The notes beneath the pieces were generated by a model, which saw only the letters and a list, made by a program, of their open reading frames with translations, made no database searches and had not been told where the DNA came from. The translations under genes and the position numbers were made by a program. Positions 15,560 to 24,449 of a stretch of DNA of 64,000 bases are shown in pieces; positions within the stretch are counted from its first letter, which is position 1; each line of letters starts with the position of its first letter. The stretch is from JBEBSD01 sp040394475. Its GTDB lineage: Bacteria; Bacteroidota; Bacteroidia; Cytophagales; Spirosomataceae. The stretch lies in the NCBI GenBank assembly GCA_040394475.1, contig JBEBSD010000015.1, positions 1 through 64,000 of the forward strand. The letters run 5' to 3'.

Positions 15560-16852
15560 TCAGCGGTCTTTCAGTGCAGCGAATTCGCGATGCTGCGGAC
15601 CGGTATAAATTTGCCGCGGGCGGCCGATCGGTTCTTTATTGGTGCGCATTTCCTGCCATTGGGCAATCCATCCCGGCAGGCGGCCAATCGCAAACATGAC
15701 GGTGAACATATTGGTGGGAATACCCAGCGCACGATAGATGATGCCCGAGTAGAAATCCACATTCGGATAAAGCCGGCGTTTTACAAAGTACTCATCTGCG
15801 AGCGCTGCCTGTTCCAGCGTTTTGGCAATTTCCAGGACAGGATCATTGACCCCGAGCTTATTCAGTACGTCGTCGGCTGCCTTTTTGATGATTTTGGCAC
15901 GCGGATCGAAGTTTTTATAGACCCGGTGACCGAAGCCGAACAGTCGGAAACCGCTTTTTTTGTCCTTGGCCATATCAATGTATTTCTGCGTATCGCCTCC
16001 ATCGGCCTTGATGGCCTCCAGCATCTCGATCACCTCCTGGTTGGCGCCTCCGTGCAGAGGTCCCCAAAGGGCTCCGATCCCAGCGGAAATGGAAGTGTAC
16101 AGGTTGGCGTGAGACGAGCCCACGAGGCGGACGGTAGACGTGGAGCAGTTCTGCTCATGATCGGCATGCAGGATCAGTAGTTTATTGAGCGCTTTGGAAA
16201 CCACCGGGTCCACATGATAGCGCTCTACAGGCAGGGCAAACATCATGTTCAGGAAGTTCGAACAATAGTCCAGCGTATTGTCCGGATAGTTGACCGGGTG
16301 TCCCTGCGATTTTTTGTAGGACCAGGTGGCGATGGTAGGCAGCTTGGCCAACAGCCGGATGATGTGCAGGTTGGTTACTTCAGAAGAGGGCAGCTCGTCT
16401 CCCTGCGAATCAGGGTAAAAAGCGCTCATGGCACTTACCAGGGAGGAGATGACCCCCATAGGATGCGCGTTGACCGGAAAGCCTTCGAAGATTTTCCGCA
16501 TATCCTCGTTGACCAGTGTATGGGTCCTGATTTCGTATTCAAAGCTCTTGTATTCTGTTTCGGTCGGGAGATCGCCATAGATAAGCAGGTAGGCTACTTC
16601 AAGGAAGGAGGCTTTTTCGGCGAGGTCTTCAATGGCGTAGCCGCGGTATCTTAGTATCCCTTTCTCACCGTCCAGAAAAGTGATGCTGCTTTTGGTCGCC
16701 CCGGTATTTTTATAGCCACTGTCCAGTGTTACATAACCGGTAAGATCCCTGAGCTTACTAATATCGATGGCTTTTTCCTGTTCGCTTCCTTCGATGATGG
16801 GAAATTCGTATTGGTTATTAGCCAGGGTTATGGCAGCTGTATTATTCGACAT
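15560..16852 (-). CDS. gltA: Citrate synthase (type II)
   Basis: A 430-residue citrate synthase that condenses acetyl-CoA with oxaloacetate at the entry of the TCA cycle. Key segments are LHADHEQNCSTSTVR (about 230), WGPLHGGANQEV (about 265) with an active-site His, FGHRVYKNFDPRA (about 305) with the second catalytic His, and a late NVDFYSG (about 365) with the catalytic Asp. The length of about 430 fits the hexameric Gram-negative type. It stands alone between hemC and YggS. Confidence 0.95.
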   Translation of the reverse strand: MSNNTAAITLANNQYEFPIIEGSEQEKAIDISKLRDLTGYVTLDSGYKNTGATKSSITFLDGEKGILRYRGYAIEDLAEKASFLEVAYLLIYGDLPTETEYKSFEYEIRTHTLVNEDMRKIFEGFPVNAHPMGVISSLVSAMSAFYPDSQGDELPSSEVTNLHIIRLLAKLPTIATWSYKKSQGHPVNYPDNTLDYCSNFLNMMFALPVERYHVDPVVSKALNKLLILHADHEQNCSTSTVRLVGSSHANLYTSISAGIGALWGPLHGGANQEVIEMLEAIKADGGDTQKYIDMAKDKKSGFRLFGFGHRVYKNFDPRAKIIKKAADDVLNKLGVNDPVLEIAKTLEQAALADEYFVKRRLYPNVDFYSGIIYRALGIPTNMFTVMFAIGRLPGWIAQWQEMRTNKEPIGRPRQIYTGPQHREFAALKDR

Positions 16853-16966
16853 AGTAATAACTTATGGAATTGAAAATTAAAGAAAGATATATTGCCTTTG
16901 GTATTTATATGGGCTACAATATTCGGTAAAAAGTAGTACATACGAAATACATTGATTGGTTTTACA

Positions 16967-17707
16967 TTAAGATTGCCCGGTAACAGGCTTTTCGGATTCG
17001 TTCCAATAGTGAGAATCCGGGTATATTCTCTGACCGAAAATAGCCGTTCCTACCCTTAAAAGGGTGGTACCTTCTTCGATGGCCGTTTCCAGGTCGCCAC
17101 TCATCCCCATCGATAAAACAGGGGCTTCGATTCCTGATTGCTGTTGAATGTCGGACTGGATTGTCTTTAACAACCGGAAGCATTTCCGGACTTGTTCGGT
17201 TTCGGCTGAAAAAAGCCCGATGGTCATCAGTCCTTTCAGGTTGAGTGTGGGGTACTGTTGAATTAACCGGGCGAGCTCCGGCGCCTGTTCGGGGGCTGCG
17301 CCGAACTTACTGGACTCATAGGAGGTGTTGACCTGCAACAGGATATCCATACGCCGCCCTTCAAACTGCAGGCGCTGGTCAAGCTTTTCGATCAGGTCGC
17401 GCCGGTCGACAGATTGAATACAAGTAGCCCATTTGAGGACGTCTTTGATCTTGTTGGTCTGTAAATGGCCTATAAAATGCCATTCGGGCTGCAAGTCGGT
17501 AAGCTGAGCGGCCATTTTCATGCCGTCCTGGACCTTGTTTTCACCCAGCAGTGTTTCTCCCTGCCGGACGGCAAAACGCAGCTTCTCCTCTGAAACCGTT
17601 TTGGTAGCCAGTAATAACCGTATATCTTCTGGAGAGCGACCTGCTTTGTCACAGGCCCGGTTGATTCGTTGATGAATGATTGTAAGATTGTGAGCAATGT
17701 CTTGCAT
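16967..17707 (-). CDS. YggS-family PLP homeostasis protein
   Basis: A 246-residue single-domain PLP-binding barrel of the YggS/PROSC family, which buffers pyridoxal phosphate in the cytoplasm. LLATKTVSEEKL near residue 31 holds the PLP lysine, GENKVQDG is near 55, FIGHLQTNKIK near 80, and SMGMSGDLETAIEEG near 205 binds the phosphate. It is separated from gltA by about 110 bp, so co-transcription is uncertain. Confidence 0.93.
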   Translation of the reverse strand: MQDIAHNLTIIHQRINRACDKAGRSPEDIRLLLATKTVSEEKLRFAVRQGETLLGENKVQDGMKMAAQLTDLQPEWHFIGHLQTNKIKDVLKWATCIQSVDRRDLIEKLDQRLQFEGRRMDILLQVNTSYESSKFGAAPEQAPELARLIQQYPTLNLKGLMTIGLFSAETEQVRKCFRLLKTIQSDIQQQSGIEAPVLSMGMSGDLETAIEEGTTLLRVGTAIFGQRIYPDSHYWNESEKPVTGQS

Positions 17708-17859
17708 GAATATTTCAAAAATCCTGGGTGCAGATCAGATACACCCGTTTCGATAGGTAGGCCAAATATACTAAATAAGACGCAGGAATTTAACCTTTTT
17801 CGGAAGAAACAGAAGGGGATAGCGAAGCCGATTTTCGAGTGGACAACAGGGGTCATAAC

Positions 17860-17896
17860 AAAAAAACGGGACAACCATCGGCTGTCCCGTTTTTTT
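17860..17896. terminator. Terminator after the OmpA-family gene
   Basis: AAAAAAACGGGACA (17860-17873) pairs perfectly with TGTCCCGTTTTTTT (17883-17896) around a nine-base loop. A and T runs on both sides allow termination on either strand; the OmpA-family gene ends just upstream of it on the minus strand. Confidence 0.9.
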
Positions 17897-17913
17897 ATAA
17901 GAAGCTGCTTTAC

Positions 17914-18804
17914 TTATTTGTTAGCGTTAGGATCGGTGTACAGATTGAAGTACTGATCCATTTTCGGGGTAATGATGATTTCGGTACGACGGTTAGTTGC
18001 ACGGTCAGTGCTGGACGTGTTGCCAGCCTTAGGCATGTACTCTCCGCGACCACCTGCAGTTAAACGGGCAGGATCAACACCATATTTGTTTTGGAGAAGA
18101 CGTACAACCGAAGTAGCACGTTTCACACTGAGATCCCAGTTGTCAAGCAGGTTCTCGCTTGCGAAGGGTACATTGTCGGTGTGGCCTTCCACCAGGATTT
18201 CAATTTGTTTGTAGTCGTTCAGGATTTTAGCAACTTTTCCGACAACTGTTTCTGCCTGAGAGTTGATAATGGAGCTTCCGGAACGGAACAGCATTTTGTC
18301 GGAAAGAGAAACGTAAACAACGCCTTTCTTAACTTCGATCTGGACATCCTCGTCACTAACATCGGACAACGAACGTTTCAGGTTGTTTACAAGCACCAGG
18401 TTCAGCGAATCTTTCTGCTGGATGCTGCGGTTCAGATCCTGGATGTACCGGCCTTGCTGATTAAGGGTTTCCATCGATTTCTTGATACTCTCAGCACCTT
18501 GTTTGCTGATAACCGACAAATCGGACATACGGTCCAGGATTTGTGTATTGTTCTGCTTCAGGAACTCGGCTTGCTCTTCCAGCTCCTTCACACGCCGGTT
18601 TTTTGCCTCCAATTCATCTGATTTTTTCTTAAGATCAGCAGACAGGGTCGCGCTGCGGGTGTCGCAGTCACTTAAAGCTGTTCTGGCTTTATCTAATGCT
18701 AACTGGATTTCACTCTTCTCGTTTTCGACAGCAAGCATTTTTTTCTTACTTACACAAGAACCGAGGGACAGAATAACAGCAATGGCAACTACTACTTTTT
18801 GCAT
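17914..18804 (-). CDS. OmpA-family lipoprotein
   Basis: A 296-residue outer-membrane-anchored, peptidoglycan-binding protein. Residues 1-18 form a lipoprotein signal with the lipobox LGSC. Residues 25-135 are a long charged heptad region (ARTALSDCD, KKKSDELEAKNRRVKELEEQ) that should form a coiled coil. The OmpA domain follows, with VEGHTDNVPF near 207 and the late TDRATNRRTEIII segment near 268. It probably tethers the outer membrane to the cell wall. It has a good promoter and its own terminator, so it is monocistronic. Confidence 0.9.
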   Translation of the reverse strand: MQKVVVAIAVILSLGSCVSKKKMLAVENEKSEIQLALDKARTALSDCDTRSATLSADLKKKSDELEAKNRRVKELEEQAEFLKQNNTQILDRMSDLSVISKQGAESIKKSMETLNQQGRYIQDLNRSIQQKDSLNLVLVNNLKRSLSDVSDEDVQIEVKKGVVYVSLSDKMLFRSGSSIINSQAETVVGKVAKILNDYKQIEILVEGHTDNVPFASENLLDNWDLSVKRATSVVRLLQNKYGVDPARLTAGGRGEYMPKAGNTSSTDRATNRRTEIIITPKMDQYFNLYTDPNANK

Positions 18805-18901
18805 GGTTTTTTTTTATGGTTAATAATTCCTGGAATGATATAAAGGGGTTAATAACTTAAAGGTGACTTTCAACGGTTCATTCACATAGTGATTTAAGGC
18901 A

Positions 18902-18929
18902 CAAAGTTAAACAACTCTACCTTAAACAA
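18902..18929 (-). promoter_or_regulatory. Promoter of the OmpA-family gene
   Basis: On the minus strand TTG (18927-18929) and TAACTTTG (18902-18909) are 17 bp apart, close to the Bacteroidota -33/-7 pattern. The predicted transcript has a leader of roughly 90 bases. Confidence 0.55.
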
Positions 18930-19046
18930 TGTACTTTGTTCAGAATTATTAACAAATAATCCCTTACTTCTTTAAAAAAAGGAGCATATAACAGGATCGC
19001 CCGGTAGAAAACACTCGTTTACAAGCATTTCGGCGACTGTTCAGGG

Positions 19047-19796
19047 TTAATAAGGCAATGCCCAAAAGGGATTACGACGGGATTTGATACTGTCTTGGAT
19101 ATGCTTGTAAACGAGTGTATCGTGTTGTTTATTGTCTATTTTGCGTCCCTTAAGTTTTTTTGCGGGCTTTAACTGGTCGCCGACAGGCTGAAGCGAAATG
19201 TTGGTAGCCGTCAGTACGACGTCCCCGTCGTTGATGTCCAGCTCCAGAATGGCTCCGGGTAAACCGAAGTAAACGCCGGGCCCGACAGGAACAGGCAGCG
19301 CATCGGCAAACCAGGCCGTGATTTTCTGTTTCTTCAGGGTGTCTTCCGTTACAGCCATCATGCAGAGGTATCCGCTGACGTCTTTGATTTTGTTCATGAT
19401 CTTCCATTGGGGCGTACGAAGGCTATCTTCGATTTGATAGGTACGCCCGAGCATCTGTATCCAGTCCGACTGCCGGTTGGCTGCGAAGTCCCGGGTAATG
19501 ACATAATCGGATTGCTTCCAGGTCCACCGGCCGTCAGCCGATTCCCCCTGGTCCGACAGGTAGGTAAAGAGACTTTGATCCTGGTTGAATACCAGTTTCA
19601 TTTTGGTTGTATATCCCTCGTCATACCCCCGCGTGAGTTTGACACGGTCCTTCTCTTCCTGGCTGAGGAACTCCATCCGCTGGTAAATCCGGGACCAGTG
19701 ATAGGTATGGTCGTAGGTGATAACACCCTCCATTTTTTGCGCGAGCAGGGGAAGGGAAAAAATGCTGACAAAAAGTACCGAAAAATAGATTTTCAT
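19047..19796 (-). CDS. GLPGLI family secreted protein
   Basis: A 249-residue periplasmic or surface protein. The start at 19796 is chosen because it begins a clean signal peptide, MKIYFSVLFVSIFSLPLLAQ; an upstream in-frame ATG would run through a repeat hairpin. The defining motif reads GLPGAILELD near residue 180, as in the GLPGLI family. Members are found in Bacteroidota, typically beside outer-membrane beta-barrel proteins, and their role is unknown. It lies 209 bp downstream of such a barrel gene on the same strand. Confidence 0.85.
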   Translation of the reverse strand: MKIYFSVLFVSIFSLPLLAQKMEGVITYDHTYHWSRIYQRMEFLSQEEKDRVKLTRGYDEGYTTKMKLVFNQDQSLFTYLSDQGESADGRWTWKQSDYVITRDFAANRQSDWIQMLGRTYQIEDSLRTPQWKIMNKIKDVSGYLCMMAVTEDTLKKQKITAWFADALPVPVGPGVYFGLPGAILELDINDGDVVLTATNISLQPVGDQLKPAKKLKGRKIDNKQHDTLVYKHIQDSIKSRRNPFWALPY

Positions 19797-19832
19797 GTGT
19801 AGAAAATTTGTAACTAAATTATTATCATCTCC

Positions 19833-19915
19833 ATGGTCTGTGTTCTCACAGACCATCATCAGTCCGGCTGATCAGGTGTGGACTGTGAAGACACAGTCCA
19901 CGGCACAATCCACAG
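19833..19915. repeat. Two REP-like hairpins in the barrel-GLPGLI spacer
   Basis: ATGGTCTGTG (19833-19842) pairs with CACAGACCAT (19847-19856) around TTCT. GTGGACTGTG (19878-19887) pairs with CACAGTCCAC (19892-19901) around AAGA. The compensatory change GTC/GAC in both arms of the second copy keeps the stem perfect, which argues for selection on the structure. Degenerate right-arm copies follow to about 19915, as in the copy at 46-93. Confidence 0.85.
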
Positions 19916-19955
19916 TAATGCGCACACCCTAGTATTCAACCAATTACCTATCAAT

Positions 19956-20003
19956 CCCTAACACCTAACACCTAAAACCTAACACCTAACACCTAACACC
20001 TAC
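19956..20003 (-). repeat. Heptamer array at the 3' end of the barrel gene
   Basis: Units of ACACCTA/AAACCTA (TAGGTGT on the gene strand) are repeated about six times and end within 3 bp of the stop codon at 20006. Same family as the arrays near 11566, 23826 and 42453. Confidence 0.85.
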
Positions 20004-20005
20004 AT

Positions 20006-22816
20006 TCAGAACATCCCCCCCTGCCGGCGCATATTGGCAGTGACCCCCCTCATGTTGTACGTAAAGCTCAGCATAAAATAACGTCCCAGTGTCTGTATTT
20101 GTTCGTGGGTGGCAAAATTCTGAGAGGTGTATACCCGGATTCCCTGGTTTTTATTGAATACGTCAAAGGCTGTAAGACGAATTTCTGCGCGCTTGTTTTT
20201 CAGGAGCAAGTGATACAGCGCCAGGTTCAGAATGGGCTGATCGAGGTAAAAGCCCTGGCGGGGGTTGTCAAAAATATTGTAGTTAAGCGCCCCGTTAAAA
20301 TAGATGTCGCGGGGAAGCTTCAGGTTCATTTCGCCGCTGTAGGTCGTATTCACTATCCGCTGATTCTGCGTGGTATTGATAGAGTATTTGGTATGGTTGA
20401 TATTCCAGCGGGCTGATGGATAAAACGTCAGAAACTCATTCGGGGTGATGTCCAGCCCGACTCCGACGGGATAGCCGTTGGTGTTGGTCGTATTTTTTAA
20501 ACCGTTAATGCGGGTCATGTAGAGACTGTGCTGATAGCCGAAATTGGTCCGCAGGGTAAGTTTGGTTTTGACGATCGGCATGGTAAAATAGGCATAGACA
20601 TTATACCCTTTTCCGCCGGTGATATTTTCCGGACGGGTGCGGGTAACAAGATTTTCGTCGACGGTTTGTGCATAAACCACCTGATTGGTCTGAAAATTGA
20701 AACCTGTCCCAAGATAAAAAGAGATGAACGATCCCGGGTTAAAATAATTGAAGCCTACATTCGCATTGTGATTGGTGGCTGGCAGCAGGTCGGGATTTCC
20801 TTCCCGGATATACAGGGGATTACTGTTGTCTACCACCGGTTGCAGGTCGGTAATGGAGGGCAGGCTCATATAGGGAGAATACCCGGCATACAGATACCGG
20901 TTGTTCTTCATCTGGAAATTCAGGGAAACATTGGGGATCCAGCCAAAATAGTGCTTGTTGATGAGCATTGGCAAGGAATTGGCCGTCTCAGCATGGAATT
21001 TGCCCTGCAGATCGAATTGCTGGGCGGCCAGCCCTACCGCCAGGTTGAAACCCTGATGACGGTAGCGTAAGCGGGCGCCGCCGCGGTTCGAGAAGAACCG
21101 ATTGGTATAAAAGCGACTCAGGTAGGGGTTCAGCTGCTCGGCGATCTCACTGCGGTCAAACACTTCCCGGTCCACCTCGTTATTGGATACGCTGAAATTG
21201 TAAAAACTTTCCAGGAAAAAACGGGTCGAAAGTGGTTCTACGTACTGCGTACCGGCCTTAAAACGGTTGTAAAGGCTCCGGGTATCGTTACGCTGGTTGA
21301 GGATGTAAAGGGAATCGAGCCCTCCGATACCGGCGCCATGGAACAGGTTCTCCGCATATTGGTCGCCATTATTATCGGAATTATTGATCGTGTAGGCAGC
21401 GCTGAGTGCAAAACTCCTTCCTTTTTTGCGGAATTTATGGTTGTAGAGCGCCTGTGTGTTGATCTGGAAAGAAGTATACCGGTTCTGATTCAGTAATTCT
21501 GAGGTCGTTCCGGGAACATCGGTTCCGCGGTAAAAGAGCTGGTTGCTGTTGTAACGGTTATCGCCGTTACCGATGCGGATCTGGTTTTGAACCACAAAGG
21601 TATTCAAAGAATCCAGTTCCTTTTCGAAACGAATGGAAGTGCGGTGATTACCGGAGGTATTCAACGCGCTGTTCTTATCCACGGTCTGATACGTCAGGTC
21701 GTTCAGGAAATTTTCTTTCGCTGTCAGCCCGTCAAGGGTTTGTTTGGTTTGATTGTAGTAATAGTAAGTGCTGAATTTGGTCTTTTTGGTTTCATAATTG
21801 TAGTTGACCCCGCCTGCCCAGTTTTTTGAAAAGCCGCGGTCACGGTTCCCGCCCCAGTCGACTTCAATGTCGTTGGAGCCTTCCCATCCGCCGCCAAATC
21901 CGAAATCACCTTCGTTACCCCAATTGAAAGACTGGCTTCCCCTGAAATCCTGGTAGTCGTCACGGGAGATCCCGGTTTGGTTGACATTGTTGGCCATTCC
22001 AATGACGGCAAGCTGGTTTTTATCGTCAAAGCGGTTATAATTGACTTTGGCCTGAAGCCGGTGGTCGGTTCCGACGCCCGCTGTGGCTTTTCCGAATCCA
22101 CCTTTTTTATGACTGTCTTTTAGTTCCAGATTAACTGTTTTCTCCTGTTTCCCGTCGTCAACCCCGGTGAGCCGCGCCTGTTCCGTCTGACTGTTATACA
22201 CCTGGACTTTGGAAATGGCCTCTGCGTTCAGGTTACGCGTGGCTTGCTTGGGGTCGTCCCCAAAAAAACGTTTGCCGTCTACCGTGACGCGTTGCACTTG
22301 CTGGCCCTGCGCTTTGATATTGCCTTCCTGATCTACTTCCATACCCGGAAGCCTGCGCAGGAGGTCTTCAACCGTGGCGCCCGGCGGCACTTTAAAAGAA
22401 GCCGCGTTGTATTCGACCGTATCACCGCGGATACTCAGAGGGGCCCGGGCAGTTTTGATCACGACCTCCATCAGGTCTTTGTTCAGTACTTTCAGCTGGA
22501 TAGTCCCCAGATCGGTGAGAGGGCCGTCGGCCGGATGAATATCCTGTTGATGAGGAAGATAACCCACATAATTGATTTTCAACAGGTAATGCGCCCTCCT
22601 GAGATTTTTAAACTCCAGCAACCCGTCGTCATTGCTCCGCCCGTAATTGATCAGGGCGGAATCTTTGGGGTTCAGAAGCATAACCGTAGCGAAGGGTAAT
22701 TTTTCACCAAGTGAATCGCTGACGATCCCTTTTACAGTAAACCGTTCGTTGGATTGTGAAAAAACCGGCAGTGTGGCCAATAACAAATAAAAACACAGGT
22801 AAAAGGGATTTTTCAT
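20006..22816 (-). CDS. TonB-receptor-like outer membrane beta-barrel protein
   Basis: A 936-residue protein, start chosen at 22816 to give the signal peptide MKNPFYLCFYLLLATLPVFSQ. Residues 25-110 form a carboxypeptidase regulatory-like domain (VKGIVSDSLGEKLPFATVML). A plug-like domain follows, with PPGATVEDLLRRLPGMEVDQ near 140 and VQRVTVDGKRFFGDD near 175. The rest is a long beta-barrel (outer membrane beta-barrel family) ending in a hydrophobic strand. A glycine- and tryptophan-rich stretch lies around residues 280-330. It is probably involved in uptake or export with the downstream GLPGLI protein. The substrate is unknown. Confidence 0.88.
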   Translation of the reverse strand: MKNPFYLCFYLLLATLPVFSQSNERFTVKGIVSDSLGEKLPFATVMLLNPKDSALINYGRSNDDGLLEFKNLRRAHYLLKINYVGYLPHQQDIHPADGPLTDLGTIQLKVLNKDLMEVVIKTARAPLSIRGDTVEYNAASFKVPPGATVEDLLRRLPGMEVDQEGNIKAQGQQVQRVTVDGKRFFGDDPKQATRNLNAEAISKVQVYNSQTEQARLTGVDDGKQEKTVNLELKDSHKKGGFGKATAGVGTDHRLQAKVNYNRFDDKNQLAVIGMANNVNQTGISRDDYQDFRGSQSFNWGNEGDFGFGGGWEGSNDIEVDWGGNRDRGFSKNWAGGVNYNYETKKTKFSTYYYYNQTKQTLDGLTAKENFLNDLTYQTVDKNSALNTSGNHRTSIRFEKELDSLNTFVVQNQIRIGNGDNRYNSNQLFYRGTDVPGTTSELLNQNRYTSFQINTQALYNHKFRKKGRSFALSAAYTINNSDNNGDQYAENLFHGAGIGGLDSLYILNQRNDTRSLYNRFKAGTQYVEPLSTRFFLESFYNFSVSNNEVDREVFDRSEIAEQLNPYLSRFYTNRFFSNRGGARLRYRHQGFNLAVGLAAQQFDLQGKFHAETANSLPMLINKHYFGWIPNVSLNFQMKNNRYLYAGYSPYMSLPSITDLQPVVDNSNPLYIREGNPDLLPATNHNANVGFNYFNPGSFISFYLGTGFNFQTNQVVYAQTVDENLVTRTRPENITGGKGYNVYAYFTMPIVKTKLTLRTNFGYQHSLYMTRINGLKNTTNTNGYPVGVGLDITPNEFLTFYPSARWNINHTKYSINTTQNQRIVNTTYSGEMNLKLPRDIYFNGALNYNIFDNPRQGFYLDQPILNLALYHLLLKNKRAEIRLTAFDVFNKNQGIRVYTSQNFATHEQIQTLGRYFMLSFTYNMRGVTANMRRQGGMF

Positions 22817-23028
22817 GGCGTATAGAAATTGGTCTTTCAGGTAAAGATGAATCAATTGGTTACAAAGTTGCTTCAGGTTCGGGTGCGTGAATGAATTTCA
22901 GCAAAACTAAATATTTAGTTTCTATTTAAGGTGCTTTTTAAGGAATTTTATGAAAAATTGAGGAAGAGCGGTTCACGGGGGAGGGGGAACCGGCAGGAAA
23001 ACGGGATAAGTGTACGGCGTTCGAGCTG

Positions 23029-23793
23029 TCAGCAGGGCGGCAGCAGCGACTTTGCATTGCGGGTGGTGATTGCCACTACTTCAGATTTCGGGAGTTCCTT
23101 GAGATCGGCTATCTTCTGCGCCACCAGGTCAAGATAGGCTACTTCGTTACGTTTGCCCCGGTAGGGAACGGGTGCGAGATACGGACAATCGGTTTCGAGT
23201 ACGATATGTTCCAGGTCTAGAGAGGCAACGAGCTTATCCAATCCGCTGTTTTTAAAGGTTACCACGCCTCCGATACCCAGTTTGAAGCCGAGGTCGATTG
23301 CTTTGCGGGCGTCTTCAGGAGTGCCTGAAAAACAGTGGAAAATGCCGGTCAGCTGCGGATTGGCAAATTGCTCAATCAGGGCCACGGTTTCGTGGAAGGC
23401 ATTGCGGCTGTGAATGGCAATCGGTAAATGATGCTGAACGGCCAGGTTGCACTGAAACCGGAATGCCTCCTCCTGCTGCGACTTGAAAGAGGTATCCCAA
23501 TAAAGATCCATCCCGATTTCCCCGATAGCGATAAAGGAGCGCTCGGACAATACGCGGGCGACGGATTCGAGTTCCTGCTCAAAGTCGTCTTTTACGTAGC
23601 AGGGATGGAGGCCGGCCATGGGCAGGCATTTGCCGGGATAGGCATCGGCGAGTTCGAGCATACCGGGAAGCGTTTCGCTGTTGCAATTGGGCATCCATAT
23701 CTGCTGAATCCCTGCCTCCCAGGCCCGGTTCAGCATCCCGGTCCGGTCTCCGGCAAACTGTTCGTCGTAAATATGGGCGTGTGTTTCGATCAT
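23029..23793 (-). CDS. TatD-family metal-dependent hydrolase
   Basis: A 254-residue TIM-barrel metal-dependent hydrolase of the TatD DNase family. ETHAHIYDEQF at residues 3-13 carries the metal-binding His pair, GEIGMDLYWDTS near 92 the Glu, HSRNAF near 127, FHCFSG near 152, and ETDCPYLAPVPYRGKRNE near 202 the final Asp. The family has 3'-5' exonuclease activity and may act in DNA repair. Its upstream region (23826-23867) carries a heptamer repeat array. Confidence 0.93.
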   Translation of the reverse strand: MIETHAHIYDEQFAGDRTGMLNRAWEAGIQQIWMPNCNSETLPGMLELADAYPGKCLPMAGLHPCYVKDDFEQELESVARVLSERSFIAIGEIGMDLYWDTSFKSQQEEAFRFQCNLAVQHHLPIAIHSRNAFHETVALIEQFANPQLTGIFHCFSGTPEDARKAIDLGFKLGIGGVVTFKNSGLDKLVASLDLEHIVLETDCPYLAPVPYRGKRNEVAYLDLVAQKIADLKELPKSEVVAITTRNAKSLLPPC

Positions 23794-23825
23794 TTATTTA
23801 CTGGTTTCGGATAAAAGGGTTTTTT

Positions 23826-23867
23826 TAGGTGTTAGGTTTCAGGTGTTAGGTGTTGGGTTTTAGGTTT
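23826..23867 (+). repeat. TTAGGTN heptamer array upstream of the TatD gene
   Basis: Six imperfect units (TTAGGTG, TTAGGTT, TCAGGTG, TTAGGTG, TTGGGTT, TTAGGTT) stand about 30 bp upstream of the TatD-family start codon, in the divergent gap before DUF779. Confidence 0.8.
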
Positions 23868-23971
23868 TTTTGCGTTTGAACTGGCTGGGTTTTTTGTCGG
23901 GAGGTCAAAGGTATAAAAAAAACAGACTTCAATTCTGAAGCCTGTTTTCTTACGATATAGTGTTGTGTTCG

Positions 23972-24349
23972 TTATGGGGTTTCGCAGGGGATGACCGGTT
24001 CGAGGTGGTCAAGTTCTTCCATGGTAAATATTCTTGACCGTGTGATGAAGCGTACGCCCAGGGGGATTTCCAGCGAAAAACTGGCGCCGCGGCCGGGCGT
24101 GGCATCAATCGTCAACTGTGAATGCTTCCAGTATTCAAATTGGTCAGCGCTCATGTAAAAATTACATCCGTGGATGCTGCCCAGGCACACATCACTGCTG
24201 CCTACCTTAAAATCCCCCTCCTGGAAGCACATAGGCTGGGAACCGTCGCAGCAACCGCCACTCTGGTGAAACATCAGGGGACCGTGCCGGTCAACCAGCT
24301 GATTGACTATTTCAATAGCCTTTTCTGTAATCAACACACGCTTTACCAT
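23972..24349 (-). CDS. DUF779 domain protein
   Basis: A 125-residue protein of the DUF779 family. It has a cysteine-rich MFHQSGGCCDGSQPMC near residues 26-41 and further Cys residues in DVCLGSIHGCNFY near 54-66, suggesting a metal site. Members are nearly always encoded beside an aldehyde dehydrogenase, as here (the dehydrogenase ends about 100 bp upstream on the same strand). The biochemical role is unknown; help in aldehyde or alcohol oxidation is a guess from the neighbourhood. Confidence 0.9.
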   Translation of the reverse strand: MVKRVLITEKAIEIVNQLVDRHGPLMFHQSGGCCDGSQPMCFQEGDFKVGSSDVCLGSIHGCNFYMSADQFEYWKHSQLTIDATPGRGASFSLEIPLGVRFITRSRIFTMEELDHLEPVIPCETP

Positions 24350-24449
24350 CGTGACGAGTCGTTCTCCGGGGAAAGAGGCGGGAATGTGCCCCTCTGCTCC
24401 CGGATAGGTTTTAGTTGTTGGTTTTGTGAAATACTGTATTGGTGGATGC

